A stretch of DNA of 64,000 nt, taken from positions 1-64,000 of the forward strand of contig DATGDH010000082.1 of the NCBI GenBank assembly GCA_035310985.1. The letters run 5' to 3'. Source of the stretch: DAHVFK01 sp035310985 (GTDB lineage: Bacteria > Pseudomonadota > Gammaproteobacteria > Burkholderiales > SG8-39). How positions within the stretch are numbered: the stretch's first letter is position 1; each line of letters starts with the position of its first letter. Position numbers and translations under genes: made by a program. The notes beneath the pieces are model-generated. The model was given only the letters and a program-made list of their open reading frames with translations, did no database searches and was not told the DNA's origin. Shown here piece after piece: positions 1 to 7,760 of this stretch.

Positions 1-741
1 CGCAGCGACCTCGAGCTCCTCGAAGCGAACCGCCGGTTTTACGACACGTTGTGGCGCGACGCGCGTCTGGTCGAACCAGAGCGTTTCAACACGTGGCCGC
101 TGGTGCGCTCCTTCATCCCGCAGTCACGGCGCCGGCTCGAGGTCGCACCGGGGCTGAGGCCGCGCCTCCCGATCGAGGAGACCCAATTCCTCGACATCAG
201 CGCGCCAGCCCTCGCGAGGCTGCGGGAGCGGGGAGCGGGCGTGGTGCAAGGCGCCGTTTCGTCGCTCCCGTTTCCGGACGGCACCTTTGATCTGGTATGT
301 GCGTTCGACATCGTCGAGCACGTCGACGACGATGATCTCGCGCTGCATGAGTTGTCTCGCGTCGCAGCGGCCGACGCAACCGTTCTCCTCTCGGCCCCGC
401 TCGACCCCTCGCGTTGGACGACGTTTGACGAACTCGTGGGTCATCGGCGGCGCTACGAGCCAGAGGAACTCCTCGCGAAGCTCGCGAAGCATGGCCTCTC
501 GGTGGAGCGCAGCGCCGTCTACGGGATGCGTCCGCGGTCTTCGTGGCTGGCCAATCTCGGGATGTGGGGACTCGCCCATCGACGGGAACGGGCGATGTGG
601 TGGTACAACCGCGTGATGATGCCGCTCGCGGTGCACTTCCAGAAGAAGCTCGCCCTGGTCCCCGGGATGGTCGACACCGAGAGGGTCGACGAGGTCCTGC
701 TCGTATGCCGGAGGGACGGAGCGGGCCGCTTGTCGAGCTAG
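1..741 (+). CDS. SAM-dependent methyltransferase, 5' end cut by window edge
   Basis: The frame is open to the first base of the window, so the true start lies upstream; an internal start near position 49 is unlikely because the preceding codons (NRRFYDTLWRD) read like the usual beginning of a class I methyltransferase. A SAM-binding loop variant (LEVAPGLRPRLP) is followed by an acidic strand and then VCAFDIVEHVDDDD, the post-motif-II signature of Methyltransf_11/23-type enzymes. The C-terminal part contains hydrophobic and basic stretches (VMMPLAVHFQKK). These enzymes move a methyl group from S-adenosylmethionine to a small molecule, lipid or glycan; the substrate cannot be read from the sequence. 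The family assignment is confident, the role is not. Confidence 0.8.
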   Translation, partial: RSDLELLEANRRFYDTLWRDARLVEPERFNTWPLVRSFIPQSRRRLEVAPGLRPRLPIEETQFLDISAPALARLRERGAGVVQGAVSSLPFPDGTFDLVCAFDIVEHVDDDDLALHELSRVAAADATVLLSAPLDPSRWTTFDELVGHRRRYEPEELLAKLAKHGLSVERSAVYGMRPRSSWLANLGMWGLAHRRERAMWWYNRVMMPLAVHFQKKLALVPGMVDTERVDEVLLVCRRDGAGRLSS

Positions 742-883
742 GCTTTCGACGCTCTCCGGACCCTCAATCGAATCTGGCGACTACGATCAATCATTATGTT
801 CGCTATCGTACCGACTGGCCGCCGACGGGCATCTAATATGCGGGTGCACCAATCTGATGCGGGTTTCACTGAGGAGCATAGAA

Positions 884-1198
884 ATGTTCAGAATGCCTAT
901 CGCTGCGCTGCTTACGGCGCTTCTGCTCAGCGCATGCATCCTGGTACCCGCGGACCACGGCCCCGGAATGGTCATGGCGCCAGCCCTGCCAGCGGTTGTG
1001 GAGCTAGGCCCAGAGCCCTACTACTATCAACGCGGTTATTACTATTACTACGACAACAACCACTGGCGCTACTCACAGTCAAGATCTGGTCCCTGGGCGG
1101 ATCTCCCTAGGAGTCACTATCCTAAGGAGACCAGGTACAAGGGCCACGGTGATGGACGGGGTGGAGACCAAGATCACGACGGCCGCGATCGCAGATAA
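884..1198 (+). CDS. small Tyr-rich lipoprotein, hypothetical
   Basis: This encodes about 104 residues. It opens with a short basic and hydrophobic signal (MFRMPIAALLTALLLSAC) whose LLSAC lipobox predicts lipidation at the Cys and attachment to the membrane facing the periplasm. The mature part has a run of tyrosines (PEPYYYQRGYYYYYD) followed by NHWRYS and a charged, Gly/His/Asp-rich tail. ATG 884 is preferred over the in-frame ATG at 857 because a GAGGAG ribosome site sits seven bases upstream. Small Tyr-rich lipoproteins of this kind are common in betaproteobacteria and have no assigned function. It is followed by two more small envelope proteins on the same strand. Confidence 0.7.
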   Translation: MFRMPIAALLTALLLSACILVPADHGPGMVMAPALPAVVELGPEPYYYQRGYYYYYDNNHWRYSQSRSGPWADLPRSHYPKETRYKGHGDGRGGDQDHDGRDRR

Positions 1199-1235
1199 CC
1201 TGATCGCCACCTAAGGCAACAAAAGGAGAAGCAAA

Positions 1236-1382
1236 ATGCTCTGGACTATTGCGGTCGTCCTGGTTGTACTCTGGATTCTGGGCTTGGTCAGTTCGTACAC
1301 CATGGGTGGATTCATTCACGTCCTCCTGGTCATCGCGATCGTGGTGATTCTGATTCAGCTCATTCAGGGTCGACGACTGTAG
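1236..1382 (+). CDS. 48-aa two-helix membrane protein, Lmo0937-like
   Basis: This very short gene starts at an ATG preceded by AAGGAG at ideal spacing. The 48-residue product begins MLWTIAVVLVVLWILGLV and has two hydrophobic segments separated by SSYTMGG, ending in a short basic tail (QGRRL). The layout matches the Lmo0937 family of tiny inner-membrane proteins, often found with other stress-responsive small membrane proteins; no biochemical role is known. The neighbouring genes at 884 and 1453 are of the same small-envelope type, so the three may be expressed together. Confidence 0.7.
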   Translation: MLWTIAVVLVVLWILGLVSSYTMGGFIHVLLVIAIVVILIQLIQGRRL

Positions 1383-1452
1383 CGCCGTCACTGCACGGCG
1401 CGCTGTCGGTGATGATGGGGACGCGAGAGTTTCATTAGCGGGAGGAGACGAA

Positions 1453-1674
1453 ATGAACGCAGTCAAGATCGCGGGAATCGTGCTGATCGTGGCCGGCGTC
1501 CTGGGATTGGCGTATGGCAGTTTCAGCTACACCAAGGAGACCCATCAGACGAAGATTGGACCGATCGAGCTGTCGGTAAAAGACAAAGAGACCGTCAACG
1601 TGCCAGTATGGGCTGGCGTGGGGGCGATCGTGATTGGCGGCGCGCTGCTGTTTTTTGGAGGCAAGAAGCCTTAG
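1453..1674 (+). CDS. 73-aa membrane protein, DUF3185-like
   Basis: The 73-residue product has a first transmembrane helix (IAGIVLIVAGVLGLAYGSFSY), a charged periplasmic or cytoplasmic loop (residues about 27-50, with KIGPIELSVKDKETV) and a second helix (AGVGAIVIGGALLFFGG) ending in KKP. A GGGAGGAG ribosome site precedes the ATG. The pattern of two helices around a loop resembles DUF3185-type small membrane proteins of proteobacteria, whose function is unknown. The assignment rests on pattern recognition alone. Confidence 0.7.
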   Translation: MNAVKIAGIVLIVAGVLGLAYGSFSYTKETHQTKIGPIELSVKDKETVNVPVWAGVGAIVIGGALLFFGGKKP

Positions 1675-1726
1675 CCGCTGCACCTGCTAGGCCGGAATGC
1701 AAAGCGCGCGGCCTGCGCGCGGCGCG

Positions 1727-3892
1727 TCAAGTACTCGCGCGGCGGCGCGGCTTCGGCGCGCGCGGCAAGCCGGTGTGCTGGGTGCGGAACGGCTGCGCGC
1801 GCCGCGCTGCTTCGGCAGCCGGCCGTCTCCGGCCCTCGTGCTCGCCGCCCGTGCCCGCCGGTTGCCACGCGGGGACGAGCTGATGCCTGCCCGGACCGAT
1901 CAGGTCGGCGCGCCCCATCCTCTTCAGCGCCTCGCGCAGGATCGGCCAGTTGTTCGCGTCGTGGTAGCGCAGGAACGCCTTGTGCAGCCGCCGCACGCGC
2001 AAGCCTTTCGGCACGTGGATCTGCTCGCTCTCGCGCGTGATCGCGCGCAGGGGATTCCTCTCCGAGTGGTACATCGCGGTCGCGGTCGCCATCGGCCCCG
2101 GCAGGAAGGCCTGCACCTGATCTGCGCGAAAGCCGTTCTTCTTCAGCCACAGCGCGAGCTCGAGCATGTCCTCGTCGGTCGTGCCGGGATGCGCGGCGAT
2201 GAAGTAGGGAATCAGGTACTGCTCCTTGCCCGCTTCCTTCGAGTACTTGTCGAACATCGTCTTGAAGCGATCGTACGAACCGATGCCCGGCTTCATCATC
2301 AATCGCAGCGGCCCTTCCGAGATCGCCTCGGGCGCGATCTTCAGGTAGCCCCCGACGTGGTGCTGCGCGAGCTCCTTGACGTACTCGGGCGACTTGACCG
2401 CCAGGTCGTAGCGCACCCCCGAGCCGATGAGAACCTTCCTGATGCCCGGCAGCTCGCGCGCGCGGCGGTAGAGGTGGACGAGGGCCGAGTGGTCGGTGTT
2501 GAGGTTGGGACAAATCCCCGGGTAGACGCACGACGGCTTGCGGCACGCCGCTTCGATCTCGCGCGACTTGCACGCGAGGCGATACATGTTGGCGGTCGGC
2601 CCGCCGAGATCCGAGATCACGCCGGTGAAGCCCGGCACCGTGTCGCGCACCGTCTCGATCTCGCGGAGCACCGAATCCTCCGAGCGGCTCTGGATCACGC
2701 GCCCCTCGTGCTCGGTGATCGAGCAGAACGTGCAGCCGCCGAAGCAGCCGCGCTGGATGGTGATCGAGAAACGGATCATTTCGTAGGCGGGGATCTTCGC
2801 GCCGCCCGGACCTTCTGCTTCATAGGCCGGATGCGGCACGCGCCGGTAAGGCAGCTCGTAGAGCGCGTCCATCTCCCTGGTGGTGAGCGGAATCGGGGGC
2901 GGGTTGAGCCACACGTCGGCCTCGCCGTGCGCTTGAGCGAGCGCGCGCGCGTTGCCCGGGTTGGACTCGGTATGCAGGATGCGCGAGGCGTGCGCGTAGA
3001 GCACCGGATCGTCGCGCACCGCCTCGTAGGACGGCAGACGAACGAAGCTCGTCTCGCGCAAGCGGTTGGGGACCTGACGCGAAAAGCGCACCACGCGCGG
3101 CTGCTCGGCCGCGGCGTGCGCCGCCCCGCCGGGCGCCTCGAAGGCGTACGGATCGGGATGCGCGGCGACCGGTCCGGGCGCGTCGATCGAGGTCGAATCG
3201 ATCTCGATCCAGCCCTCGGGCGGCGCCTTGCGCGCGAACGCCGTGCCGCGCAGGTCGGTGATGTTCGCGATCGGTTCGCGCTTCGCCAGGCGGTGCGCGA
3301 TCTCGACGATCGCCCGCTCCGCGTTGCCGAAGACGAGCAGGTCGGCGCGCGCGTCGAGCAGGATCGAGCGCCGCACCTTCTCCGACCAGTAGTCGAAATG
3401 CGCGATGCGCCGCAGGCTCGCCTCGATGCCGCCGATCACGATCGGCACGTCCTTGAACGCTTCGCGCGCGCGCTGCGCGTAGACGATCACCGAGCGATCG
3501 GGGCGCTTGCCCGCGACGCCGCCCGGCGTATACGCGTCGTCCGAACGGATGCGCCGGTCGGCGGTATAGCGGTTGACCATCGAATCCATGTTGCCGGCGG
3601 TGATGCCGAAGAACAGATTCGGCGCGCCGAGGCGCTTGAAGTCCTCGGCCGAGTTCCAGGCCGGCTGCGCGACGATGCCGACGCGAAAGCCCTGCGCTTC
3701 GAGCAGTCGGCCGACGATCGCCATGCCGAAGCTCGGATGATCGACATAGGCGTCGCCGGTGACGAGCACGATGTCGCACGAATCCCAGCCGAGCGCGTCC
3801 ATTTCCGCCCGCGACATCGGCAGGAAGGGCGCCGCGCCGAAGCGCGCCGCCCAGAACTTGCGGTAGGAAAAGAGATCCTTTGCGGCCTGCAT
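1727..3892 (-). CDS. ygiQ: YgiQ family radical SAM protein
   Basis: This 721-residue protein starts MQAAKDLFSYRKFWAARFG and carries the N-terminal domain typical of YgiQ (VTGDAYVDHPSFGMAIVGR), which resembles a B12-binding fold. In the middle it has the radical SAM cluster motif RGCFGGCTFCSITEHEGR, a CxxxCxxC that ligates a [4Fe-4S] cluster for reductive cleavage of SAM. The final 50 residues are basic, low in complexity and probably disordered, as is common in this family. The reaction of YgiQ proteins is unknown. Length and domain order are normal. It lies 33 bases downstream of the CMD-Rieske gene on the same strand and may be co-transcribed with it. Confidence 0.92.
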   Translation of the reverse strand: MQAAKDLFSYRKFWAARFGAAPFLPMSRAEMDALGWDSCDIVLVTGDAYVDHPSFGMAIVGRLLEAQGFRVGIVAQPAWNSAEDFKRLGAPNLFFGITAGNMDSMVNRYTADRRIRSDDAYTPGGVAGKRPDRSVIVYAQRAREAFKDVPIVIGGIEASLRRIAHFDYWSEKVRRSILLDARADLLVFGNAERAIVEIAHRLAKREPIANITDLRGTAFARKAPPEGWIEIDSTSIDAPGPVAAHPDPYAFEAPGGAAHAAAEQPRVVRFSRQVPNRLRETSFVRLPSYEAVRDDPVLYAHASRILHTESNPGNARALAQAHGEADVWLNPPPIPLTTREMDALYELPYRRVPHPAYEAEGPGGAKIPAYEMIRFSITIQRGCFGGCTFCSITEHEGRVIQSRSEDSVLREIETVRDTVPGFTGVISDLGGPTANMYRLACKSREIEAACRKPSCVYPGICPNLNTDHSALVHLYRRARELPGIRKVLIGSGVRYDLAVKSPEYVKELAQHHVGGYLKIAPEAISEGPLRLMMKPGIGSYDRFKTMFDKYSKEAGKEQYLIPYFIAAHPGTTDEDMLELALWLKKNGFRADQVQAFLPGPMATATAMYHSERNPLRAITRESEQIHVPKGLRVRRLHKAFLRYHDANNWPILREALKRMGRADLIGPGRHQLVPAWQPAGTGGEHEGRRRPAAEAARRAQPFRTQHTGLPRAPKPRRRAST

Positions 3893-3925
3893 CCCTACAT
3901 TACACCACGCCCGCGCCGGGCGACC

Positions 3926-4549
3926 TCACCACTCGGCGTAGAGAACTCCGCCTTCGATCTTGCTCGGGTAGCGCTTGAGCGGCCGGTCGCCTTTGTCGGT
4001 GCACGCGCCGGTCGCGATGTCGAAGGTCCAGCCGTGCTTGGGGCAGCGCAGCTCGCGTCCGCTGAGCGCCTCGAGCGGGATCGGGGTGCGCTGGTGCGGG
4101 CAGTGGCTGTCGTACACGGCGCACTCGCCGTCCGCGCGGTAGACGAGCAGCGCGCGGCCCTCGGAATCGATGCGCGTCATTCCCGTGGAAATATTTTCCA
4201 TCGTCCCGACACGGTGCCGTTGCGGCGCGGCGCCGGCCGCTTCGAGCTTGAAATCGGGGATGTCGGAGGCGAGCAGCACGTCGACCGCCCACACGATCCT
4301 GGAGAGCCCCAGCGCCGGAAACGCCATCAGCAGCGCGTCCAGGATCTCCTCGGCGCTCGCGCCGTCGCCGAGCGCGCGCTTCACGTACTGCAGCAGTCCG
4401 CGCTCGGTCTGCGCGTGCACCTTGGTGATCACCGAGATGAGCGAGCGCGTCTTGGGGTCGAGCCTGCTGCCCGCCTCCTTGAGGAAGCGGAAGTAGTGCC
4501 CCATCGCCTCGGGCCGCGCCTTCAGCAGGTAGTCGAGCGCGTCGCTCAT
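3926..4549 (-). CDS. carboxymuconolactone-decarboxylase-like / Rieske [2Fe-2S] fusion
   Basis: The product is 207 residues, starting MSDALDYLLKARPEAMGHYF. ATG 4549 is chosen because the frame further upstream overlaps the DsrC-like gene and is compositionally unlike protein. Residues about 1-95 resemble the AhpD/carboxymuconolactone decarboxylase fold (GDGASAEEILDALLMAFPALG), but the place where AhpD proteins carry CxxC reads HAQTERGLLQY, so redox cysteines are absent. The C-terminal part is a Rieske domain with both cluster motifs, CPH and CPKHGW, for a [2Fe-2S] cluster. The fusion suggests an electron-transfer partner for an unidentified enzyme. It lies five bases after the DsrC-like gene, so a shared role in sulfur transfer is possible; this is inference. 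Confidence 0.85.
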   Translation of the reverse strand: MSDALDYLLKARPEAMGHYFRFLKEAGSRLDPKTRSLISVITKVHAQTERGLLQYVKRALGDGASAEEILDALLMAFPALGLSRIVWAVDVLLASDIPDFKLEAAGAAPQRHRVGTMENISTGMTRIDSEGRALLVYRADGECAVYDSHCPHQRTPIPLEALSGRELRCPKHGWTFDIATGACTDKGDRPLKRYPSKIEGGVLYAEW

Positions 4550-4554
4550 CGGCG

Positions 4555-4893
4555 CTAGCCCGTGCTCCAGGCGCGCGGCCGGCGCATGCCGGCGATCTTG
4601 CAGGCCTGGCGCACGTAGCCGTAGGGAAAGAGCTCGAACAGCTTGGCGCGCGCCTCGGCGCCCAGGTCGAGCTCTTCGGCGAGGTGGCGAATCACGTAGC
4701 GCGCGTCGGGCGCGATCTGGCGCAGGTCCAGGTAGCGCCGCATGAATTCGATCACCTGCCAGTGCAGCCGGCCGAGCTGCAGGTTCTCGCGCCGCGCGAG
4801 CTCTTCGGCCACCGGCTCGCTCCAATCGCCTGGATCGATGAGGTAACCCTCGTCGTCCGTGTCGATCTTCCTTCCCTGAACCTCGATCGCCAT
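4555..4893 (-). CDS. DsrC/TusE family sulfur-carrier-like protein lacking the C-terminal Cys
   Basis: The 112-residue product has the complete DsrC/TusE fold signature: an N-terminal GYLIDPGDWSEPVAEELARR, a middle LHWQVIEFMRRYLD and a C-terminal arm FPYGYVRQACKIAGMRRPRA. In DsrC the arm carries two cysteines about eleven residues apart, the last being penultimate and forming the persulfide or trisulfide. Here the inner Cys (Cys98) is kept, but the expected outer position is Trp109 and the chain ends STG. It therefore cannot form the classical DsrC disulfide and differs from TusE, which keeps the outer Cys. It may be a DsrC-like paralogue with a regulatory or altered carrier role. It is the first gene of a minus-strand group with the Rieske fusion and YgiQ. 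Confidence 0.88.
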   Translation of the reverse strand: MAIEVQGRKIDTDDEGYLIDPGDWSEPVAEELARRENLQLGRLHWQVIEFMRRYLDLRQIAPDARYVIRHLAEELDLGAEARAKLFELFPYGYVRQACKIAGMRRPRAWSTG

Positions 4894-4934
4894 CGCCCTA
4901 CCCGTGCGCTTGCCAAACCGGGACGTATACCACG

Positions 4935-4958
4935 AAAAAAAAGGGGGCCTAAGCCCCC
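4935..4958 (-). terminator. Rho-independent terminator after the small exported protein gene
   Basis: Read on the minus strand, a GC-rich hairpin (GGGGGCTTAGGCCCCC, positions 4958-4943) is followed directly by eight T residues (4942-4935). It lies between the gene at 5026-5220 and the DsrC-like gene and would end transcription of the former. A separate GC palindrome at about 5003-5022, just after that gene's stop codon, lacks a T tract. Confidence 0.85.
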
Positions 4959-5025
4959 GTTAGGGTAGGTACTGCGCCCAGGACCGGAGAAGGAAGGAAG
5001 GAGGACCCCGGTCCCGGGGTCCCGC

Positions 5026-5220
5026 TCAATCTGACTTCTTCTGTTCGTCTGTCTTCTTCTCTTCGTCGTCCTGTGCGCTGTTCTCGTCCTTCTTCTTGTC
5101 CTTGTCCTCGTCGTCCGCGACGACCGTGCCGGCCGGCGCCTTGATGGCGCTGGTGGCGAAGGCGTGGGTAACGGTGAACGCGAACAGAGCTGCGAAGATT
5201 GCTGCGAACAATTTTTTCAT
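5026..5220 (-). CDS. 64-aa exported, highly charged protein, hypothetical
   Basis: Residues 1-22 form a clear signal peptide (MKKLFAAIFAALFAFTVTHA, predicted cleavage near AFA). The mature peptide is about 42 residues, starting with SAIKAPAGTVVADD and then almost wholly Lys, Asp, Glu and Gln (DEDKDKKKDEN and EEKKTDEQKKSD). It would be disordered and polyampholytic in the periplasm. Ribosome site GGAGCAC precedes the ATG, and a strong terminator follows. Similar small charged exported proteins are common in betaproteobacteria without known function; metal or polyanion binding is possible but unproven. It is divergently transcribed from the response regulator gene at 5416, so it may share that regulation. 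Confidence 0.7.
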   Translation of the reverse strand: MKKLFAAIFAALFAFTVTHAFATSAIKAPAGTVVADDEDKDKKKDENSAQDDEEKKTDEQKKSD

Positions 5221-5357
5221 GTGTGCTCCAGGCGGTTGCGGTAAACGGGTCTACCGCCTGCATTAAAGCGCGGAGCTGTAACCGCGCTGTTTCCCATTTG
5301 CGCGACTTGATTGCACAGAGGTGCTCCTATATTGCGTAACATGTCTTTTCCGCCGGG

Positions 5358-5375
5358 GCGTTACACGGCGTTACA
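5358..5375 (+). promoter_or_regulatory. 10-bp-phased direct repeats upstream of the response regulator gene
   Basis: Two copies of GCGTTACA begin at 5358 and 5368, exactly one helical turn apart, and a near copy (GCGTAACA) lies at 5334-5341. Head-to-tail GTTACA/GTAACA-like half-sites with 10-bp spacing are typical binding sites of OmpR-family dimers. The location, 40 bases before the regulator start and between divergent genes, suggests autoregulation. This is inferred from pattern only. Confidence 0.4.
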
Positions 5376-5415
5376 TTCGTTCCGCAGACCGCAGGCTGCG
5401 GTATAAAGCGTCGCC

Positions 5416-6132
5416 ATGGAACAACACGATCACGCGCTGATCGTCGACGACGACAGCGAAATCCGAAATCTGCTGGCGGAGTATCTGGGACGCCAGGGAT
5501 TCCGCGTTTCGCTCGCGCGCGACGGGCGCGAGATGCGCCAGGCGCTACAGGCGAGCCGCCCGGACATCGTAGTGCTCGACATCATGCTGCCCGGCGAAGA
5601 CGGCCTCGCGCTTTGCCGCGACCTGCGCGCCAAGTCGAACATCCCGGTGATCATGCTCACCGCGCGCGGCGAGGAGCTCGACCGGATCATCGGCATCGAG
5701 ATGGGCGCCGACGACTATCTCGGCAAGCCATTCAGCCCGCGCGAGCTGCTCGCGCGCATGAAAGGCGTGCTGCGACGCGCGCGCGCGCTGCCGCCCGCGC
5801 GCGCCGAGGGCCACCGCCTGCGCTTCGCCGGCTGGACGCTCGACCTCGTGGCGCGCCACCTCGTCGCGCCCGACGGCGTGGTGGTGCCGCTCGGCGGCAC
5901 CGAGTTCCGCCTGCTGTCTGTGTTCGTCGAGCATCCAAACCGCGTGCTCGACCGCAACCAGCTGATGGACCTCACCCTGGGCCGCGATGCGACGCCGCTC
6001 GACCGCTCGATCGACGTGCAGGTGAGCCGGCTGCGCCAGCGCCTGCGCGACGACGCGCGCGAGCCGCGCATCATCAAGACGGTGCGCAATGGCGGCTACG
6101 TGCTCGCGGCGACGGTCGAGCGGCTCGCCTGA
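5416..6132 (+). CDS. OmpR-family response regulator
   Basis: The 238-residue product has an N-terminal receiver domain (about 6-120) with the acidic pocket at Asp11-13, phosphoacceptor Asp55 in VVLDIMLPGEDG, Thr82 and Lys104 in the GKPFSPREL segment. The C-terminal winged-helix DNA-binding domain (about 135-235) contains GTEFRLLSVFVEHPNRVLDR and the wing IIKTVRNGGYVLAA. The name ompR is possible, given the EnvZ-like partner, but not certain. The stop codon overlaps the start codon of the histidine kinase gene by one base, indicating translational coupling. Signals sensed cannot be deduced; osmotic or envelope stress is typical for the family. Confidence 0.93.
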   Translation: MEQHDHALIVDDDSEIRNLLAEYLGRQGFRVSLARDGREMRQALQASRPDIVVLDIMLPGEDGLALCRDLRAKSNIPVIMLTARGEELDRIIGIEMGADDYLGKPFSPRELLARMKGVLRRARALPPARAEGHRLRFAGWTLDLVARHLVAPDGVVVPLGGTEFRLLSVFVEHPNRVLDRNQLMDLTLGRDATPLDRSIDVQVSRLRQRLRDDAREPRIIKTVRNGGYVLAATVERLA

Positions 6133-7562
6133 TGCGCCTGGTGCCCGGCTCGCTGTTCGGGCGGACGATGTTCGTGCTCGGCGCAGGGCTGCTGCTCGTG
6201 CAACTGGCGACGGTGCTGATAAACGTGATGGACCGCGGCGGCGCGGTGTACCGCCTCGCCTCGCAGCAGGTCGCGATTCGCATCGCCGAGGCCGCCAAGC
6301 TCCTGAACCGCGTGCCGGCCGCCGACCGCGCCTGGGTGCTCGAGGAGCTGAACAACCGCGACCTGCGCATTCTGCTGAGCGCCAAGCCGATCGTGGTGCC
6401 CCAGGGCCCGGACGAGCTCAATCACTACGAGCGCCCGTTCGCCGCATCCGTGCAGCGCTATATCGGCGCGCCCTGGCCCACCGACGTTGAAATCACCGCG
6501 CGGCTGCGCTCGATTCGCCCGTCGCCGGAAGACAGCGAGGCGAGTACGCGATTCGGCCGGTGGTTCGCGCGCAACTTCTACTTCCTGCTGCCGGATACCT
6601 TCACCCTGGTCACCCAGATCCGGCTGCAGGACGGCAGCACCGCGGTGTTCTACGCGCGCGTTCCGCAGGAGCGCATCGCGCGGCTGCAGACGCTGCTGCC
6701 ACGCCTGATCCTGCCGCTCGCGATCGTCATCGCGCTGACGGCCGTCGTCGTCGGGATGATCACGCGCCCGCTCGGGCGCCTGGCGCACGCCGCCGACGCG
6801 CTCGGCGCCAACCCGGAGGGGCCCGCGCTCAAATTGAGCGGCCCGCGCGAAGTGGCGAGAGTGGTCGAGGCCTTCAACCGCATGCAGTCGCAGGTGCGCG
6901 GCTACGTTCAGGAGCGCGCCAGGATGCTCGGCGCCATCTCGCACGACCTGAAGACGCCGATCACCCGCATGCGCCTGCGCGCCGAGATGCTGCCCGACGG
7001 CGAGCTGCGCGACAAGTTCGCGCGCGACCTCGAGGAGATGGACGCGATGGTCGGCTCGACGCTCGAGTTCTTCAGGAGCCTGGGCACCGACCCCGAGCGC
7101 CGCCCGGTGGACGTCCTGGCGCTGATCGAAGGCCTGTGCGAGGACTGGCGCGAGACCGGCGCCGAGACGAGCGTCAGCGGCGCGCCGCGCGCGCCCTATC
7201 CCGCGCACCCGCAGGCGCTGCGCCGCTGTCTGAACAACCTGATCGAGAACGCGCTGCGCTACGGCAGCCGCGCCGACGTGTCGATCGAGGACGACGGCCG
7301 GACGCTGCGCGTCGCGGTGCGCGACCAGGGGCCCGGCATCCCCGAGGACCAGCTCGAGCGGGTGTTCGAGCCCTTCTTCCGCCTGGAGGGCTCGCGCAGC
7401 CGCGAGAGCGGCGGCGTCGGCCTGGGCCTGAGCATCGCGCGCAACATCGCGCGCTGGCACGGCGGCGACGTAACGCTGCGCAACACGCCCGAGGGTGGCC
7501 TCACCGCGACGCTCACGCTTCCGCGCGGCGCCGCCGTAGAACGGCCGGCCGCGGACAGTTGA
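6132..7562 (+). CDS. EnvZ-like sensor histidine kinase
   Basis: The 476-residue protein starts at the ATG overlapping the regulator stop. It has an N-terminal transmembrane helix (about 12-33), a periplasmic sensor region (about 34-188) and a second helix (about 190-211). HAMP follows, with MITRPLGRLAHAADALG at its start. A HisKA domain carries the phosphorylated His271 in GAISHDLKTPITRMRLRAEM. The HATPase_c domain has NNLIENALRYG (N box), DQGPGIP (G1) and GVGLGLSIARNIARWHGG (G2). This is the EnvZ layout, and the kinase would phosphorylate the OmpR-type regulator encoded immediately before it. No strong terminator is seen after the gene. Confidence 0.93.
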   Translation: MRLVPGSLFGRTMFVLGAGLLLVQLATVLINVMDRGGAVYRLASQQVAIRIAEAAKLLNRVPAADRAWVLEELNNRDLRILLSAKPIVVPQGPDELNHYERPFAASVQRYIGAPWPTDVEITARLRSIRPSPEDSEASTRFGRWFARNFYFLLPDTFTLVTQIRLQDGSTAVFYARVPQERIARLQTLLPRLILPLAIVIALTAVVVGMITRPLGRLAHAADALGANPEGPALKLSGPREVARVVEAFNRMQSQVRGYVQERARMLGAISHDLKTPITRMRLRAEMLPDGELRDKFARDLEEMDAMVGSTLEFFRSLGTDPERRPVDVLALIEGLCEDWRETGAETSVSGAPRAPYPAHPQALRRCLNNLIENALRYGSRADVSIEDDGRTLRVAVRDQGPGIPEDQLERVFEPFFRLEGSRSRESGGVGLGLSIARNIARWHGGDVTLRNTPEGGLTATLTLPRGAAVERPAADS

Positions 7563-7673
7563 TCGGATAACAATCGATTGCAGCGGAATCCTGGTCGCCG
7601 CAGTGGTGCAAGCTCAAGCGCATCGTCGAGGTGGCCGCGACGTCTGGGGTTGAAACGCGATGGGAGAACGCAA

Positions 7674-7760
7674 ATGACGGTGGAGCAGAGCATCCTTGCA
7701 TTAGAGGAGGATAAGCGCTACGCGGCGATGACCGCGCAGGACGCGCCGGGGCTCGCCATG
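7674..7760 (+). pseudogene. possible N-terminal remnant of a SnoaL/DUF4440-like gene
   Basis: A GGGAGAAC ribosome site precedes ATG 7674, and the first 25 codons (beginning MTVEQSILALEEDKRYAAMT) look like the first helix of a nuclear-transport-factor-2/SnoaL-like protein. After about residue 28 the frame loses any resemblance and runs antisense through tRNA-Sec. The stretch 7563-7834 otherwise shows nothing recognisable. The interpretation is a truncated gene left at the selC boundary; a short genuine peptide cannot be ruled out. Confidence 0.35.

Noticed and set aside
1697..4558. 953-codon open frame on the plus strand
   Set aside because: It lies opposite the YgiQ, Rieske-fusion and DsrC-like genes, is very rich in Arg and Ala with no recognisable domain, and is the expected shadow of high-GC coding DNA. 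Similar long shadows lie at 38544-41198 (opposite sox) and 25469-27367 (opposite the phospholipase D gene).
5003..5022. GC-rich palindrome after the small exported protein gene as its terminator
   Set aside because: The loop would be very small and there is no T tract; the hairpin at 4935-4958 is a far better terminator.
7564..7572. GGATAACAA segment resembling the lac operator core
   Set aside because: Only nine bases match, there is no dyad of the required length and no LacI-type gene nearby; it is a chance match.
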